Shown piece by piece: positions 22,543-35,020 of a DNA stretch of 64,000 nt (position 1 is its first letter; every line of letters begins with the position of its first letter). The stretch is from contig OX388313.1 of NCBI GenBank assembly GCA_947579605.1, positions 5,332,001 through 5,396,000 of the forward strand, written 5' to 3'. The translations under genes were made by a program, and so were the position numbers. A model generated the notes under the pieces. The model was given only the letters and a program-made list of their open reading frames with translations. It did no database searches and was not told the DNA's origin. This DNA comes from Athripsodes cinereus. Lineage: Eukaryota > Arthropoda > Insecta > Trichoptera > Leptoceridae.

Positions 22543-22883
22543 ATGAATTAATTTAATAGTATTTAAATTAAAATTTATTATTATTGCACAAAATAAATTA
22601 AAATTTAAGAAGACCCACCGACTACCCAGATTTTTTTCTACCCGACCCAATTCTGATAACTTCCATTTATCCGTAAAATAAACAAAAAAATAAATTAACT
22701 AAATATACCTATATACCTATAATATAAATTAATTAAATATAATTAGTATAGCCGTCGTTTAAACAGTAGGAAATTTAACTATGTTTGTATGTTTCTACGT
22801 TGGATGATTTATTCGGCGCCGTTTAATTGAGCATTCATCTCGTGCCCTTGATAATATGAGAAGAATAGAAAATTGTATTTACA
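22543..22883. other. AT-rich, nothing recognised
   Basis: No frame or repeat identified. Confidence 0.5.
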
Positions 22884-23125
22884 TGTGAGAAAGTGCGGAC
22901 GTCCAAGAACTACGTGACTTGACCACGTGGATTTAATTCTCAAGGACGGTCGCGTGTTAAGTAAGAGGAATCGGTGTGCATGTACCTATGAGAAACTGGA
23001 TAAATGTATGAGGAAGCGAAAGAAGTATGTAAGGATAGATCCACACGGCGTTCCGTTCTCTCTGCCTACCCCACCTGGGACACGGCGTGAGGGTATAGGA
23101 TAGTAATATAGTAGTATTTACATTT
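22884..23125 (+). mobile_element. LINE family B 3' end, well preserved
   Basis: Encodes the signature VRKCGRPRTT, then LDHV, LILKDGRVLSKRNRCAC, and after a frameshift GVPFSLPTP/PTWDTA-type sequence. GRPRTTWLDHV is the diagnostic (here the W codon is a stop). The 3' end is CCTACCCCACCTGGGACACG, GCGTGAGGGTATAGGATAGTA. An RTE-type LINE truncated at its 5' end. Confidence 0.75.
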
Positions 23126-23861
23126 AGAGAAGTAATATGATTCATTTAAGTTATTTCCTCATTAGCAAAATTTTCTTATACAAACAATGCAAAATATTTT
23201 TAAATTTTTTTTTAATACTTTTTTTATCAGGACCTTGAAAACAAGTTGTTCATGAACCATGTGAATAGAGTTTTATTTTGAGATTGTCTTGAATAAGAGA
23301 AGTAAAATAGTAGTGTGTTAGTATTAGTAATAGTAGTAGTATATAGTAGTAATAATGCTATGAGAGAACGGAACAGAACAGGAGCTCACAATTCACAACC
23401 AAAAATAATACATGCAGGGGAAATCATATAGTAACTGACCTCGTTTGCAGTAGTATTTTTTAAATATTGACACAATTAATTTTATGGCAGTTATTTGCCC
23501 ACTTACAACTTAAATTAGATTGGCACGTAGGTAAATAAAAAATGAGCTTTTCAATATTACGACCTACTTAATTGGGGAGATCTAGCCTGAAGACGAAATT
23601 TTATATGAAAAAAATCCCTATTTTAATTTGTTACAATCCATGACAACCCAGTTTCAAGGCCAATATTGTAACCTCTTGACTGTTAGGTTTTCTTCTGGGA
23701 TAAGCAGATAATTATAGAGCAAAATAGAACTTGTAACAGCCTCATTGTATCATTAATCCATCACCTTTGTCATCTTTTATACGGCGTGTAGGTACTCTCC
23801 GAGTACCCCATGTAACTGTTGCTTGTATGCTCATAATGATAAGAGAACACTATAGCACTAG
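23126..23861. other. No gene seen; TAGTAG-rich run at 23315-23355
   Basis: A degenerate (TAG/TA)n stretch. No repeat family was recognised in the remainder. Confidence 0.45.
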
Positions 23862-24055
23862 TAAAGCTAAATTTCTGCTGGCTCGAACAGCGTTTCAATA
23901 TGAACCCAACCACGTCACGACGCCCGGTGGCGGTATTGTGTACTACATAAATGTGTGAGAGCGTACTCCTCACTAATGATACCGCATGGGGCGTTGTGGT
24001 GTGGTCGGGTTCTTATGGTAGCGCTGCTCGAGCCAGCAAAAACGTAGCTTAGTAT
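23862..24055. repeat. Foldback (MITE-like) element, about 80-bp arms
   Basis: Left arm 23865-23945 (GCTAAATTTCTGCTGGCTCG, AACAGCG, GAACCCAACCACGTCACGAC) and right arm about 23980-24052 (GTTGTGGTGTGGTCGGGTTC, CGCTGCTCGAGCCAGCAAAA, ACGTAGCTTAG) are imperfect reverse complements. The arms are GC-richer than the surroundings. No transposase frame; probably a non-autonomous DNA element. Confidence 0.6.
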
Positions 24056-24301
24056 GTAAAAATGATGGCAGAGTGAAATTATTCAGTGTTAGTTAGTGAA
24101 GTTATTTGTACCTACATTTTGAGTCTTTTATTTTATTTATTTTAATATAAATTGATGGTCATTGTTGTTTATTTATTTCTTTAATTCATCAACCGCTGAC
24201 CTTTTAAATGTAAGGTTGGCACAATATAAAATATAATACATTAAAAATGGCAACCAACAATAATTTATCTTTGTTTTTTTTTTATTATCATGTTTGATTT
24301 T

Positions 24302-24510
24302 TTTGGGATTCCGTTTTATCCTCCTGAGAGGAATATCGAAATGTAGCACAAAAGATTCCCACGAGGTGGTATTGGCTGGTCTATCCTTTAGCCGGCCTGC
24401 CCAGTAGGGCCCGCCCGTGTGGACAAAAGTTTTGCCAAGAAGAGTGGATTAATAGAAGTTTCCCTACTCCTAAGATATCCGGGTATGGGAGGAAGTCATC
24501 AATATAGACT
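24302..24510. other. Unclassified GC-richer segment
   Basis: From GATTCCGTTTTATCCTCCTG to GGGTATGGGAGGAAG. Contains ATCCTTTAGCCGGCCTGCCC. No open frame and no second copy in the window. Looks like part of a mobile element but I cannot place it. Confidence 0.3.
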
Positions 24511-27195
24511 ATTTATTATGGATAAATTCCTTTAAAAATAATCAATATTCTTAAATTATTTTCTGATGGAATATATATTTATCTTACGCTATTTTTTTTT
24601 CATTTATAAACTATTCCTCATACGACTAGATACTAACTAAAATATTTACCCCAAATACATACAGAAATTAAGGAGTGTTCTATAGCAGCTGGCAAATCAG
24701 TACAGTACTAATGCCGAGTACTAGACTAGCAGCAACATGAAGCACGATGGAATAGTCAGAATTTCAGTATTGGATTGTAGTTAGAAGCGTGAGGGTGTTG
24801 TTGACGATATCGCGTTGGTTATACGTTTGCATGTGAGAGCTTTCGTAAGCTCGCTGAAAAAGAACGGCGTTAATAATAAAAAAGAACTGAACAATAATAA
24901 TGACAAATTAAAACAAAATACATTCAATATAACATTCTTTTGTTATGTGCATTGTTATCATCGAACATTTGTAATAAATAATATTTGTTTTGTTATCTTC
25001 TGTGATAATAAATAAAAGACTCGTGGTGTTTTTTTATTCTGTTATTAATATTTTGTGGCGATGTTCACATGTTACTATCACAGCTGACTGTATTTCTCTT
25101 TTTGATCTTGAATAAATAAAAATATTTACGAAAAAACAATTGAATAAATGTTAATATATAATAATAATCATCAATTAAAAATAATGATTGTGATTTAATC
25201 TTTCTATTCGTGTTAATTTTCTTGTTATTGTTGTTATTCATTTGTTTGTGACGACGTTGTTTTGTTTTCGACGTTCATTTGTTTTGTTTATTACATATTA
25301 TTATTTTTTCAAATGGGAATGGTTTTGCATGTGACAAATAAATGTTTTAATGCTTGTAAGTAAATGTAAAAGTAACTGTTAATATTATTATTTTGCTCTC
25401 AGTGTTGCTTATTTCAAAAACAAAATTCAGTGTTTTTTCTATTAATTTTGCAAATTTAGTTATGTGTTGCTATGTTCAAATTTAAGAATATTTATTTTGA
25501 ATAAGAATTTTAGGAATTATATAGGTAATTTAAAAAAAAAATACCGATATACCACAATACTAATTAAACTTTCACTTCACCAACTCTTTTGAATCAAGAA
25601 TGATTTTTTGTTAATGCATATTATCATATATTCATTTAATCGGATTGTCTATGTATTTTAAATTATTCTTTAAGAATATATTTAGAATATATTTAGAATA
25701 TATTTATACCTACTTTATTTTTTGTTTAAGATCAAAATTTAATTGAATAATATTTTTTTTCCATTAAAAAAATCATCGCTTTATTTAACATGAAACCATT
25801 AAGTTTTTGATGAAATAAAAATAAACAGTTTTTAAATGATTGAATTAAATTCATTACAGAGAAAATATTAATAATTTATGGAAACAAACAAAAAGGAGAG
25901 AAAACAAACCCCCTTTAAACAGAATATTTCGAGGACATTGGAAAACTGCCCAAATCTTCATACGGAAATATATATAATAATAAATTGATGACAAACCCAG
26001 AATTGAATATGATCCTCAATATATTCAATACATATAATATTTTTATCATTTTACATGTGACCACATCTCTAACATCTATAACACCAAGTTTTACTATACG
26101 ATAGGTACTGCATCACTTCAGGATCATATTTCAAAAACTAATAAAGATGTCAAATTGAGACCTCGTTCCATTTTATTTCTTATTTCAAATTCAAATTTTC
26201 TCCAACATCAAACATATCGCATATCACGTTGCAATATTCATCTTTCTTGATGTCTCCAGTATTATTACGTCACATTTGACAACTTCCTCTTTCTCGTTGT
26301 TTCGGCAGCGTCACGTTATTATCAGATGTCACCGTAACGAAGATAGAAATGGTTGTGACATTTTCCTTATCGCTTTGGTAGAAATGTCATTATTATTGCC
26401 GTTACTCCTATCATATTTCAATAAAATGTTTCTCATACATTTTGCTCATTTTTCACATAAAATTAATACCATAACCAAAACCATGTTTAATACATCCCAC
26501 ACTTTCTCAAATTCGTATTTGTGTTTGTTCATTATAAACTATGTTCTTTTCTTAATTTTGGATTATTAAAAACAAAACACTGTTGAATTTTTCATTTTTT
26601 ACATTTTAATATTTTTGTCCACACTTTTGGATATTTTCAAGAGTACCGAAACGTTTAAAATTTATTTAGTGCAAAATTTAACAATGTCTTGTTTTCAATC
26701 ATTTAAAAATACTTTAAATGAATTTTCATAATGTCAACACAAGTATCCTTCAACAAAAACTTTTTTTTTGTTTATGAGAAACGTTTTAAACAATGTACAA
26801 CGAAGAATAAAAAAAAACATATGATACCTTATAAAATTTCAATCATGCTTTGCATACACGTGTTTTAACACTACTCCCTTTTTTGCTTTATCATATTATA
26901 AGAATATTTTCAATATTGTATCGAATCACTTTATTCATTTCCAAAATAAGAATTCATTTAAGATTTAAGTTAATCTGATTAACTTCAAGTTGGTGGAACT
27001 TTTTTTTAGTTATTAATTATTCTTCTTTCTAAAGGTTTTACTACTATACTTTTATCTAACTTTACTGAACACCACATCTATATACTATAGTTGAGATGTT
27101 TTTTTAAACTTCATTTATCAATAATTTTTGATATGAAAAAATTCAATCCTTTTAACCAAAATGGCATTCGTGCACTTAATTCAATACGGCGTCAG
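24511..27195. other. Repeat-poor AT-rich interval
   Basis: An Inr-like TCAGTA at about 24763 precedes a GC-neutral stretch to 24870 that could be a 5' UTR, but nothing anchors it. Three tandem GAATATATTTA units (period 11) lie at 25674-25706. A 97-codon frame at 26276-26569 is F/S/L-rich and not credible. Confidence 0.4.
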
Positions 27196-27223
27196 TTCAA
27201 TCAATACTCAAGTATTGATTGAA
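27196..27223. repeat. Perfect short palindrome
   Basis: TTCAATCAATACT (27196-27208) and AGTATTGATTGAA (27211-27223) are exact reverse complements separated by CA. It could be a dimeric factor site or a cruciform; function unknown. Confidence 0.6.
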
Positions 27224-28520
27224 TTTAAACCAGCAAGGAATATTCTATTAGTTATTAGAACCAATGTAGCATTTAAATAATAATAATATATATATGTACA
27301 CATAATAGACCAGATTGTTTAAAGTCGCGCCGTCCTCCCCTTGGCGAATGCCATAGTTACTATCCAGGGGTACAACAGCCCTCCCGTCGAGCAATGGTCT
27401 AACTTGAGTCATGTCCTTTTAAACCTAACCAACTGTCTGTCTATGTTAAACATAAAACTCATAAACATATAGCATGATATACGCCCCCCTTTTGCATATT
27501 ATTGTTGTCATGTATTTACTTTAAATTACTGTTGTTGTGTACTCAAACAACATATACATAGCTACCTACCTTATAATGAGAGTCTATTGATGTTTTATAT
27601 CGCACATGGCGCTTTTTTTCAATTCAAAATAGAAACATCTTGTATCAGCTGTTCTTCATACTAATTTGCAAGTAACACTTGCTTAACATGTGTTTATCAT
27701 AGCATACGTATGAATTATACATATTAGTATTAAAATAACAGTGGATTTTTGCGATAAACTCTAATATGTCGGATTAGGATTAGCACAAATACTGTGATAA
27801 TTTGAAAATAATAATAAACTTGATCTAGTTTTATTGCTAGTTTTATGTCTCACCAAATTCCAAATCGAACGAAATATGACTGTTTGCATAAAGCTATGAA
27901 ATAAAATAGTAATGCACTCTTTTTTTCACGAAAACACAGAAAGATAGATATTCAATAGTCCTAATCTTAACTTATCTAAATATTGTTCGATGTTTCCTTT
28001 TTGAACTGTCAATTATGTGTTAAAACTTTACTTCAGAATAAATGGACTACTCATTCTTATCTATTATAAGATGTTTCGCAAAATTGACCGTGTCGTTGAA
28101 ACGCTTCAAATATTATACACACAATCTGCCTATAAAACAATTTTCCTGTAGTTACTATATTCACTGCATGATGACACATTCAAGGCGAAATGTATAAAGT
28201 TGAAGACTTGCAACTACCATAAAGTTTATGACGCCGGTCGTAACTTAAGAATAGTACCAATATTAAACCAAGTTGCAGTTCGATGAAGTTCTTTATTGAA
28301 CCAGACGTGTTGTAGATGACACTATTATGTATCAAGACACTTGCAAAGTTGCAGTTTTTGACGATGGTAATAGTTTGTATGTTGCTTGTATACATACATA
28401 CATACCATCACGCCGCATCCCTCGCGTGGTAGGCAGAAAGGATCGAGCGCCACTTCTTTCTATCCTTGTTTTTTTTACATCATCATCAGTTTTCAATTAT
28501 TTAAAAAAAAGAAGATATAA
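27224..28520. other. Unclassified; GC-richer block at 27320-27425
   Basis: The block contains GTCGCGCCGTCCTCCCCTTG, then CTATCCAGGGGTACAACAG. It is not open in any frame for long. The rest is AT-rich. Could be a conserved non-coding or old mobile fragment. Confidence 0.3.
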
Positions 28521-28685
28521 GTATCTGGGTTTTGTTATAAACCCAAATACAACCTTATACACCTTTCACAGTAAGCTACAAAAAGCTTGTGTCGTGAAAG
28601 GGGAGTTTGCCAGCACCTGGGATCGAACCACGGACCCCTTGTTCATGAGGCCGAGACTCTACCTCCAAGCTACCGACAAACTCAA
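28521..28685 (-). mobile_element. tRNA-headed SINE family D copy 2
   Basis: Minus strand: TAGCTTGGAGG (A box), GGTTCGATCCC (B box, 28619-28629 on this map), CAAACTCCCCTTTCACGACA, AGCTTACTGTGAAAGGTG, TATTTGGGTTTATAACAAAA, CCCAGATAC. Best-preserved D copy. The 65-125 codon frames over it are artefacts of this element. Confidence 0.8.
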
Positions 28686-29637
28686 TTGTCTCGTAAAAAA
28701 ATAATATCACCGCAACAGAAACTCAAAACTGATGTTAATAAACTGAACAAGATGTTTTTCTACAACTCTAAATACCTATATTAATATCTCTTTTTATACT
28801 ATTTCTCTTAGATGTCTGTACGGTTTATATGCAAAAATTTTAGTCAGTGGAATAAGTCCAAGTCATCACCATTTTTTGGAGTTGAAGCCGTGAATCAAAA
28901 TTATAAATTATTTTACCTAATGTTTTCTAAATATTTTTATATTTTATAGTAATAAAATTGGAACATTTTTATAACTAATGTAATCTTTCTATTGATCTGT
29001 GTTATTTTCATATCATGAATCTGAATATTTTTTATGAGTATCATTTATGTGACAGCTTTTTATCGCTTTTTCTGCCTTACGTGTGTTATGATTTGCAAAA
29101 TGTGCTTTTGGGATGCGTTGGCAGAAAAATGAGCTTCAGCTTCGCGCTATTTTTACTGCTTCATTTACGTGTGATTCTATTGCTATTCTTGACTATATTA
29201 TACTTTGCAGCTTTTTAATGTGTGAAATAAATATCTTATACCAATAATTAAATTGTCTCTTAATAAACAGTGTATTAATTTATTATAAATCATCAAAATT
29301 AGCACGCATATCTATTAGATATGTGTTTAAAAATGATTTTATAAAAGTGTTCTTTCTTGGGTAAGGAAATTCTGTATGGGTATATGTATGTTGTGTTTTT
29401 ATATTTTTTAATTCGTTGTTTGTGACCATACTTAGATATTGGGGATTTATGAATAGGTTTTGTTTACTTTAGAAATCAATAACTAAAAGATAATAAAACA
29501 GTAAATCTCTATTTTTATCAAAAGATGATTCATTTTATACGACCAATAAAAAATAGTTATCGTTATGAAAATAATATTTTAACTACCAATTTTAATTAAA
29601 CTTGAGTTTAAAAATTTAAGTAGGTACGTTTTCTGTG
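28686..29637. other. AT-rich, no gene seen
   Basis: Only short low-complexity frames. Confidence 0.5.
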
Positions 29638-29765
29638 TTTATTTATTTATTTTATTCTTCTGGCACATCATCATTCATACAACAAATAAAATAAAGCAAT
29701 ATACACAAGAAAAAATGTGATGATGTGCAGTGGCGAGATTATCACTATATAGTGTTGTTTGAATT
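29638..29765 (-). mobile_element. LINE 3' UTR and tail (family F) copy 1
   Basis: Plus strand begins with TTTATTTATTTATTTTATTC (the reverse of a TAAA-type tail), then TGGCACATCATCATTCATAC, and GATGTGCAGTGGCGAGATTA, TCACTATATAGTG. The same order recurs at 54655-54780. Non-coding; 5'-truncated. Confidence 0.6.
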
Positions 29766-32700
29766 ATATAATTTAACTTATGAAAGATATAAATATTACA
29801 AAATTTAAAAACATATTCCAATATCAAGCATTATCATTCTTCATAAAATTATATTTTTTTATAAATGTAAAATATTGATTTTGTTACGTTAATATTAATT
29901 GTAAAATAAATAATATAATAAGTACCCTTTTACAATAATAATATCAAAAACGCCAGAAACGAATAAAAATTCATCAAATATTTGTCTTCATAACTTCTCT
30001 TTTGATTACTGTCTACATATTTATTATTGCAAAGTGATTTTTTTTCCTTATTGTTCTAACTTCCCTCAGTTATGACAAAATAGAACAATGGATTATTTTT
30101 TCTAGACATTGCCAACAGAATCCATCTCTTGGGTAAATATTTTGTCACTCTTGAAAATACTCGACATTCTTTTTTTATAGGACGCGTCAAACGCTTTTTT
30201 TTCTTTTGTATAATACTCTCTTGAATTCTGTATTCGTTGTAAACGTGTTCTATTATTTTTGCACAAATAATTTTCTTACAAGCTCAACAACTCAGAAATT
30301 AGATTAGATTAATGTCAGTTTGTTTACTGTTTTTTGTTTTTAAGTTTAATGTTTACAATTATCAAATTTTTTTAATTCACAAAAACACGCCATTTCCCGA
30401 ATTTAAATAAAATTCTTATTTAGGGCTTCAATCTGGATTATTTTTTTACTGTAAATGTTTTTGTAAACTGGTTCAATTTTTTTGTTTGAAATTTGATATT
30501 ATTGACCGTAGGTACTTGTTGGAAGTCTATTTCAAGGTGAATTGAAAAAAAAACACTATTTACTTCCAAGTGACTTCATTAATATTACGCTAACTAGTAT
30601 TCGGAGACTCTCAACTCGATCTTCAGATGATTAGATTAAAAGTTCAATTCACCTTGGTTCAATAATTTTCACATCGCTTGTTCAAATTTTTAAATAATCT
30701 TAGCGTACATTTTGTGAAATGTTTACTTTTATCAAAGTTGTTTATTTTTGTGGCTTTGAATTATTCTAGAAGGGAGGAAACAATATCAAAATCAGAACGA
30801 ATATTAGATTTGTGTTTTTATAATAGATAATATTTAACAACATAAACATGAAATAACAAAAACCATTTACGTGGTTATGGTATCATAAAAGTAAATGAAT
30901 CATAAACATTGAAGACTATTTGAATCTGGGATAATCTTGCCTAAAATAATTTGGCGTTTGTCCATACTTCAATGATATCATATCATCATATTAACAAACA
31001 TTGTGCTAGTACTGTTTTATTGTCAACGTATATAAATAATATTTTGTAGGTATTATGCAAAAATGTTACTTCCTATTTTGATAAAACATATATGGAAAGT
31101 TCGACGTTGATAATATGAAATTGCCCCTAAATAATAAAAATTATAATAAAGCCCTAGCGCTTCTATAAGGGTTATTGTTTTATGTTACAGGGTGTTCAAT
31201 TACAAAACATACTCTTGAAAAATATCGTGTTAAAAATCATCGTTAATCTCAGTTATGTTTTCTTTTTAATTTATTTATTATTGTGAAGACATTTTTCATT
31301 GCATATACTGATAAAATAAAGCAAATATATAATTTTTTTATTGAAGGTATAAAAATTCAAAATTCAATCGTATCTGTAAGATCAATTATAGTTTTATCTT
31401 ATACATTTCTGTGACATCGATTTTTTTTAAATAAATGTTAGAACCATTTATAAACATAACATTGAAATCAATAAAATGTTAGTAGGTAGCAAAAATTATT
31501 CCGCCAAATTAATATGAAGAAATTGACAAATAAAGAGATTTCTATACTTTCGAAACGAACGTCTGCAGATCTCATGTTGTTTGAAGACTTTAATGGTGAT
31601 CTTCATCAGGTTTTCGCACATATATTTGTTTTTACCAATGTTTTTCTGGCATTGTTTTCACGAGTTATAGAAAAACAAGCAAACCTTTAAAGGAATTCTT
31701 TATCTGCTCAACTAAACTCCATCGTTAGCGAACACCCTGTGTATTAGTATAATTCCTGGATTTTATTTGTTCTTGAATAGGACGCCAAGACTTTTGGCGC
31801 CTAAAACACTCGTGTATTGTTTTCGTAAGAAAAAACAAAAGCCCCTTGAAAAGGGCACTTTCCTCATTGGATTATTTTATGGTGATATTATTATTATAAT
31901 AATGTTTTGACCTTTTGATACGTGGTCTATTTATTGACATTTTCTGGTAAAATAAATATTATCGTTTAATAAATTGCTACCTGAATTTATTTAAGTATCT
32001 CATCTGGGACAACATTAATAAATTTTTGAATCACTTACACAAAATACTAAGTTTTATCTTCTTTTATAGTTTAAATCCTGTTTTTGAAAAAATTCACTCA
32101 TTTTGTATATTTTTTATAAAAAATTAAAACAACCAAAGAAATAATCATAACCACAAATATGCGATTCATTTAATAATACATTTAACCATTATTCAACAAT
32201 TCATTAATCTATAAGTTATGAAAAACACATTTCATTTAAATTATTTATGGATTTGACACTTTAATTTATTGATCATTTACTCATGATTCTCAAAACAATA
32301 AAAAAAAATATATGTACTTAAGTGTTTTTAAATAATCCTCAGCATTACATACACTATTACCAAACCTGGTAAGTTTTTGAATTTTGGATATCTTCACAAA
32401 ATCACTAATTCTAAACAAAAATTTTATATTTTGCAACGCTTTTGCTTATATATATTATAAATAATATGTTTTTTGTATTATAAAAGTATCATTTGCGCTT
32501 TTTTCTTTGAAATATTGAACACCAACTTTAAAGCTTGGATACCAAAACGCTTATGCAAATATGCTTTTTATTTTATTATTTGCAAAAGCTTTATGTGATT
32601 CTAAACAGCTTCTTCGATGCTTATATAATATAATGTAAATAATTTGCTTTTTATTTACGCTTTACTATTTTTATTAATTTATTTTTTCAGACAATTTACA

Positions 32701-32860
32701 AAAAAATGAGCTTATTTACAACAACAAAATGCGGTTTACTTTTTTGTGCTTAAAGAACTTGATAATTTATTATTAATTCGGCAGTTATTCATATTTCAAT
32801 TCCAGTGCTTTTTATTCTATACTATCGTAATGCTTTCGGACTGTGCTTTATCATAATAAG
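29766..32860. other. Repeat-poor AT-rich interval
   Basis: Contains an inverted pair CAAGGTGAATTGAA (about 30533-30546) and TTCAATTCACCTTG (about 30643-30656). A CTGAAGAT motif lies on the minus strand at 30619-30626. No frame worth calling. Confidence 0.45.
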
Positions 32861-33014
32861 TTTATCAATGGATATTGAAAGTGCAATTCGATATTGTATG
32901 TTGTGCTTTTAAAGATACGTGGAATAAAAGAAGAACTGAAGGTGATCGATGGATACGAATGGGCGCCAACCTGATAAAATTGAATAAATCTAGGGTTACA
33001 GAACTTGATAACGT
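32861..33014 (+). CDS. Candidate internal exon, unknown protein
   Basis: An open stretch of about 51 codons, including CCAFKDTWNKRRTEGDRWIR and GANLIKLNKSRVTELDN, ends exactly at a good donor (AAC|GTGAGTAAAA, 33014/33015). Composition is less biased than neighbouring frames. The possible acceptor (ATAATAAG, 32860) is weak. The frame has no ATG; it starts after an in-frame stop at 32857-32859. I do not recognise the family. It could be chance. Confidence 0.2.
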
Positions 33015-33487
33015 GAGTAAAACACGCAATTGCTTTATTTTATTTTTAAATTTATAAAGTATGGAAACATTCAGTTGCTTTTATAACCACCAATGCAATG
33101 TTATTGGTCCTTTTAATCGTAACCAATCAAATTGGTATACTCTTTTATTACTCCGCCATATTTCTTACTGTTCCTTTATTTGATTAAGTGACCAATCATA
33201 TCGCAGTATTTATATTACTTGTCCGTACATTACAAATTTAAAAATAGAATTATTTTATTTAACAAGCTTTCAATATTATTATTTGTTAGTAATTATTGTC
33301 AATATTGTTTATTTTGTTTTACTTATTAACTTTGAATCATCAATGTCAATCTAAATATACTATAGCACTGCAATCTGTTTGATATATTATAATCGTGACG
33401 CTGAATTTATTAACAAATGTTTTGTTTTATGCAAACACATGGATGCAATGATTGTGTTCGCTTTATATTTTGTTTATATTTGATTTT
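33015..33487. other. AT-rich, nothing recognised
   Basis: No frame or repeat identified. Confidence 0.5.
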
Positions 33488-34074
33488 ATGGAATTCGTTT
33501 TAATTCAACGGCACGTTCGTGTTTTAAAATTTATTTATAAATCTCAATATAATTTGTATAACTTATTTGCGATACAGGAAATTTCTTGGTGAATAATAAT
33601 TTGCAGCTGCGTTTGTAAACAGTAAGTTTTTTGTCCTTTAATAAACTAATCAAAATATTTGTTTATTTGTACATAATTATAAGTTTCTTTCCTCTGTGTT
33701 TAATGATATGTTAAATATGTTCAAAAAATTATAAAAATTCAAAAGCACATCTTTTTCGACCGACGGTTCTAAGTAAAATATGGAATTCGTTTTAATTCAA
33801 CGGCACGTTCGTGTTTTAAAATTTATTTATAAATCTCAATAAAATTTGTATAACTTATTTGCGATACAGGAAATTTCTTGGTGAATAATAATTTGCAGCT
33901 GCGTTTGTAAACAGTAAGTTTTTTGTCCTTTAATAAACTAATCAAAATATTTGTTTATTTGTACATAATTATACATAAGTTTCTTTCCTCTGTATTTAAT
34001 GATATATTAATATGTTCAAAAAATTATAAAAATTCAAAAGCACATCTTTTTCGACCGACGGTTCTAAGTAGAAT
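33488..34074. repeat. 292-bp tandem duplication, near identical
   Basis: Unit 1 is 33488-33779 and unit 2 is 33780-34074; both start ATGGAATTCGTTTTAATTC and end GACGGTTCTAAGTA(A/G)AAT. Differences are few: AATATAATTTG versus AATAAAATTTG, a CATA insertion in unit 2 (after AATTATA), and small changes in the GTTTAATGATATGTTAAAT region. Non-coding. High identity implies a recent duplication or an assembly duplication. Confidence 0.9.
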
Positions 34075-34119
34075 TTCATAATAAATAATAAATTAAAATA
34101 AGTCAAAATATATTTTAGT

Positions 34120-34200
34120 CATTTTGACTCATAGTCAAAACGATTTTATTAACTTTTGAGCTGGCGTTCGAAAACTTTTGCGCTCATCGTCAGGCAAAGG
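34120..34200 (-). repeat. CTGACGATG hairpin-type motif
   Basis: On the minus strand CTGACGATG (34185-34193) is followed by GAGCGCAAAAGTTTTCGAAC. This matches a recurring layout CTGANGAT(G), a short inverted segment, then CGAA(A), also at 50416, 59452 and 30626. AGTCAAAA inverted strings (34128-34140) lie next to it. Source element unknown. Confidence 0.35.
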
Positions 34201-34760
34201 TAAAGTGAGGTTTTATTATATAATCTTTTAAAGTAAGTTTATAAATCTGTCTACGAATTACAAATAGGATACATCTTATAACTAAGAGTCTAAAGAACGG
34301 AGACGTTCAGAGAAAATTGCGTAAAATTTCATGCGAAAAAATTATGTCTTCTAGCATTCCACATTCTCCGTTTATCCTACAAAATGTAACAAATATGTCA
34401 CGAAAACAGAAAATATTTTCATTTTTGCCAAGGTGGAGAATTTTTTCTATTTTTTAAAGATAGTCTAGCACATTAAAACCTTCTGACCTAGTTTTTCTAA
34501 TACAATAGCATCGGAAAACAAAAAAGCAATATACCCCTATACATATTCAGGAGAATGGTAGACACTCTATGTACTGTAGTAGTGTGTCGTTATTCCCATA
34601 GAATTTGGTACACTATATACTCAGGTTATATGGACTCAGTAGGCAATGTGCCAAAATAGCTATAAGGTGCCTCAGAATGAACTGGAATTTGAAAGGATGT
34701 ATAATTTTATTGTGTCGAAATCCAAAGTTTTTTTTTCATTATTTTGAACTCTGCAAAATT
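34201..34760. other. No recognisable gene or repeat
   Basis: AT-rich. Nothing matches the other families. Confidence 0.5.
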
Positions 34761-34862
34761 TCACTTCACAAGAATATTTAAAAGCGGTGTTTATTCATTA
34801 ATATATTTGTAAGTCACTTCACAAGAATATTTGAAAGTGGTTTTTATTCATTAATATATTTA
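34761..34862. repeat. 53-bp tandem duplication
   Basis: TCACTTCACAAGAATATTT(A/G)AAAG(C/T)GGT begins at 34761 and again at 34814, each ending in ATTCATTAATATATTT. Two units with a few substitutions. Confidence 0.75.
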
Positions 34863-35020
34863 ACAGCGAAAAAAATGTTATTAATTGGTATGGAATCCTT
34901 ATACAAGACACTTGAAAACTAACAGAAAAAAGTGGTTTTTCGGGTGTCCTGTAAGAGGCAGCTTGTCATAAAATAATACATTTAGAACATTTTACATTTA
35001 AGACACGGTTATTGCCCTCT

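Noticed and set aside
26276..26569. 97-codon plus frame
   Set aside because: Phenylalanine/serine/leucine-rich from pyrimidine-rich DNA, with no motif or splice context.
28327..28704. 125-codon plus frame
   Set aside because: Much of it lies over tRNA-headed SINE D and the rest is low-quality sequence; no domain seen.
33488..34074. Pair of LTRs
   Set aside because: The two units are directly adjacent with no internal region, no TG..CA ends and no primer binding site; a tandem duplication explains them.
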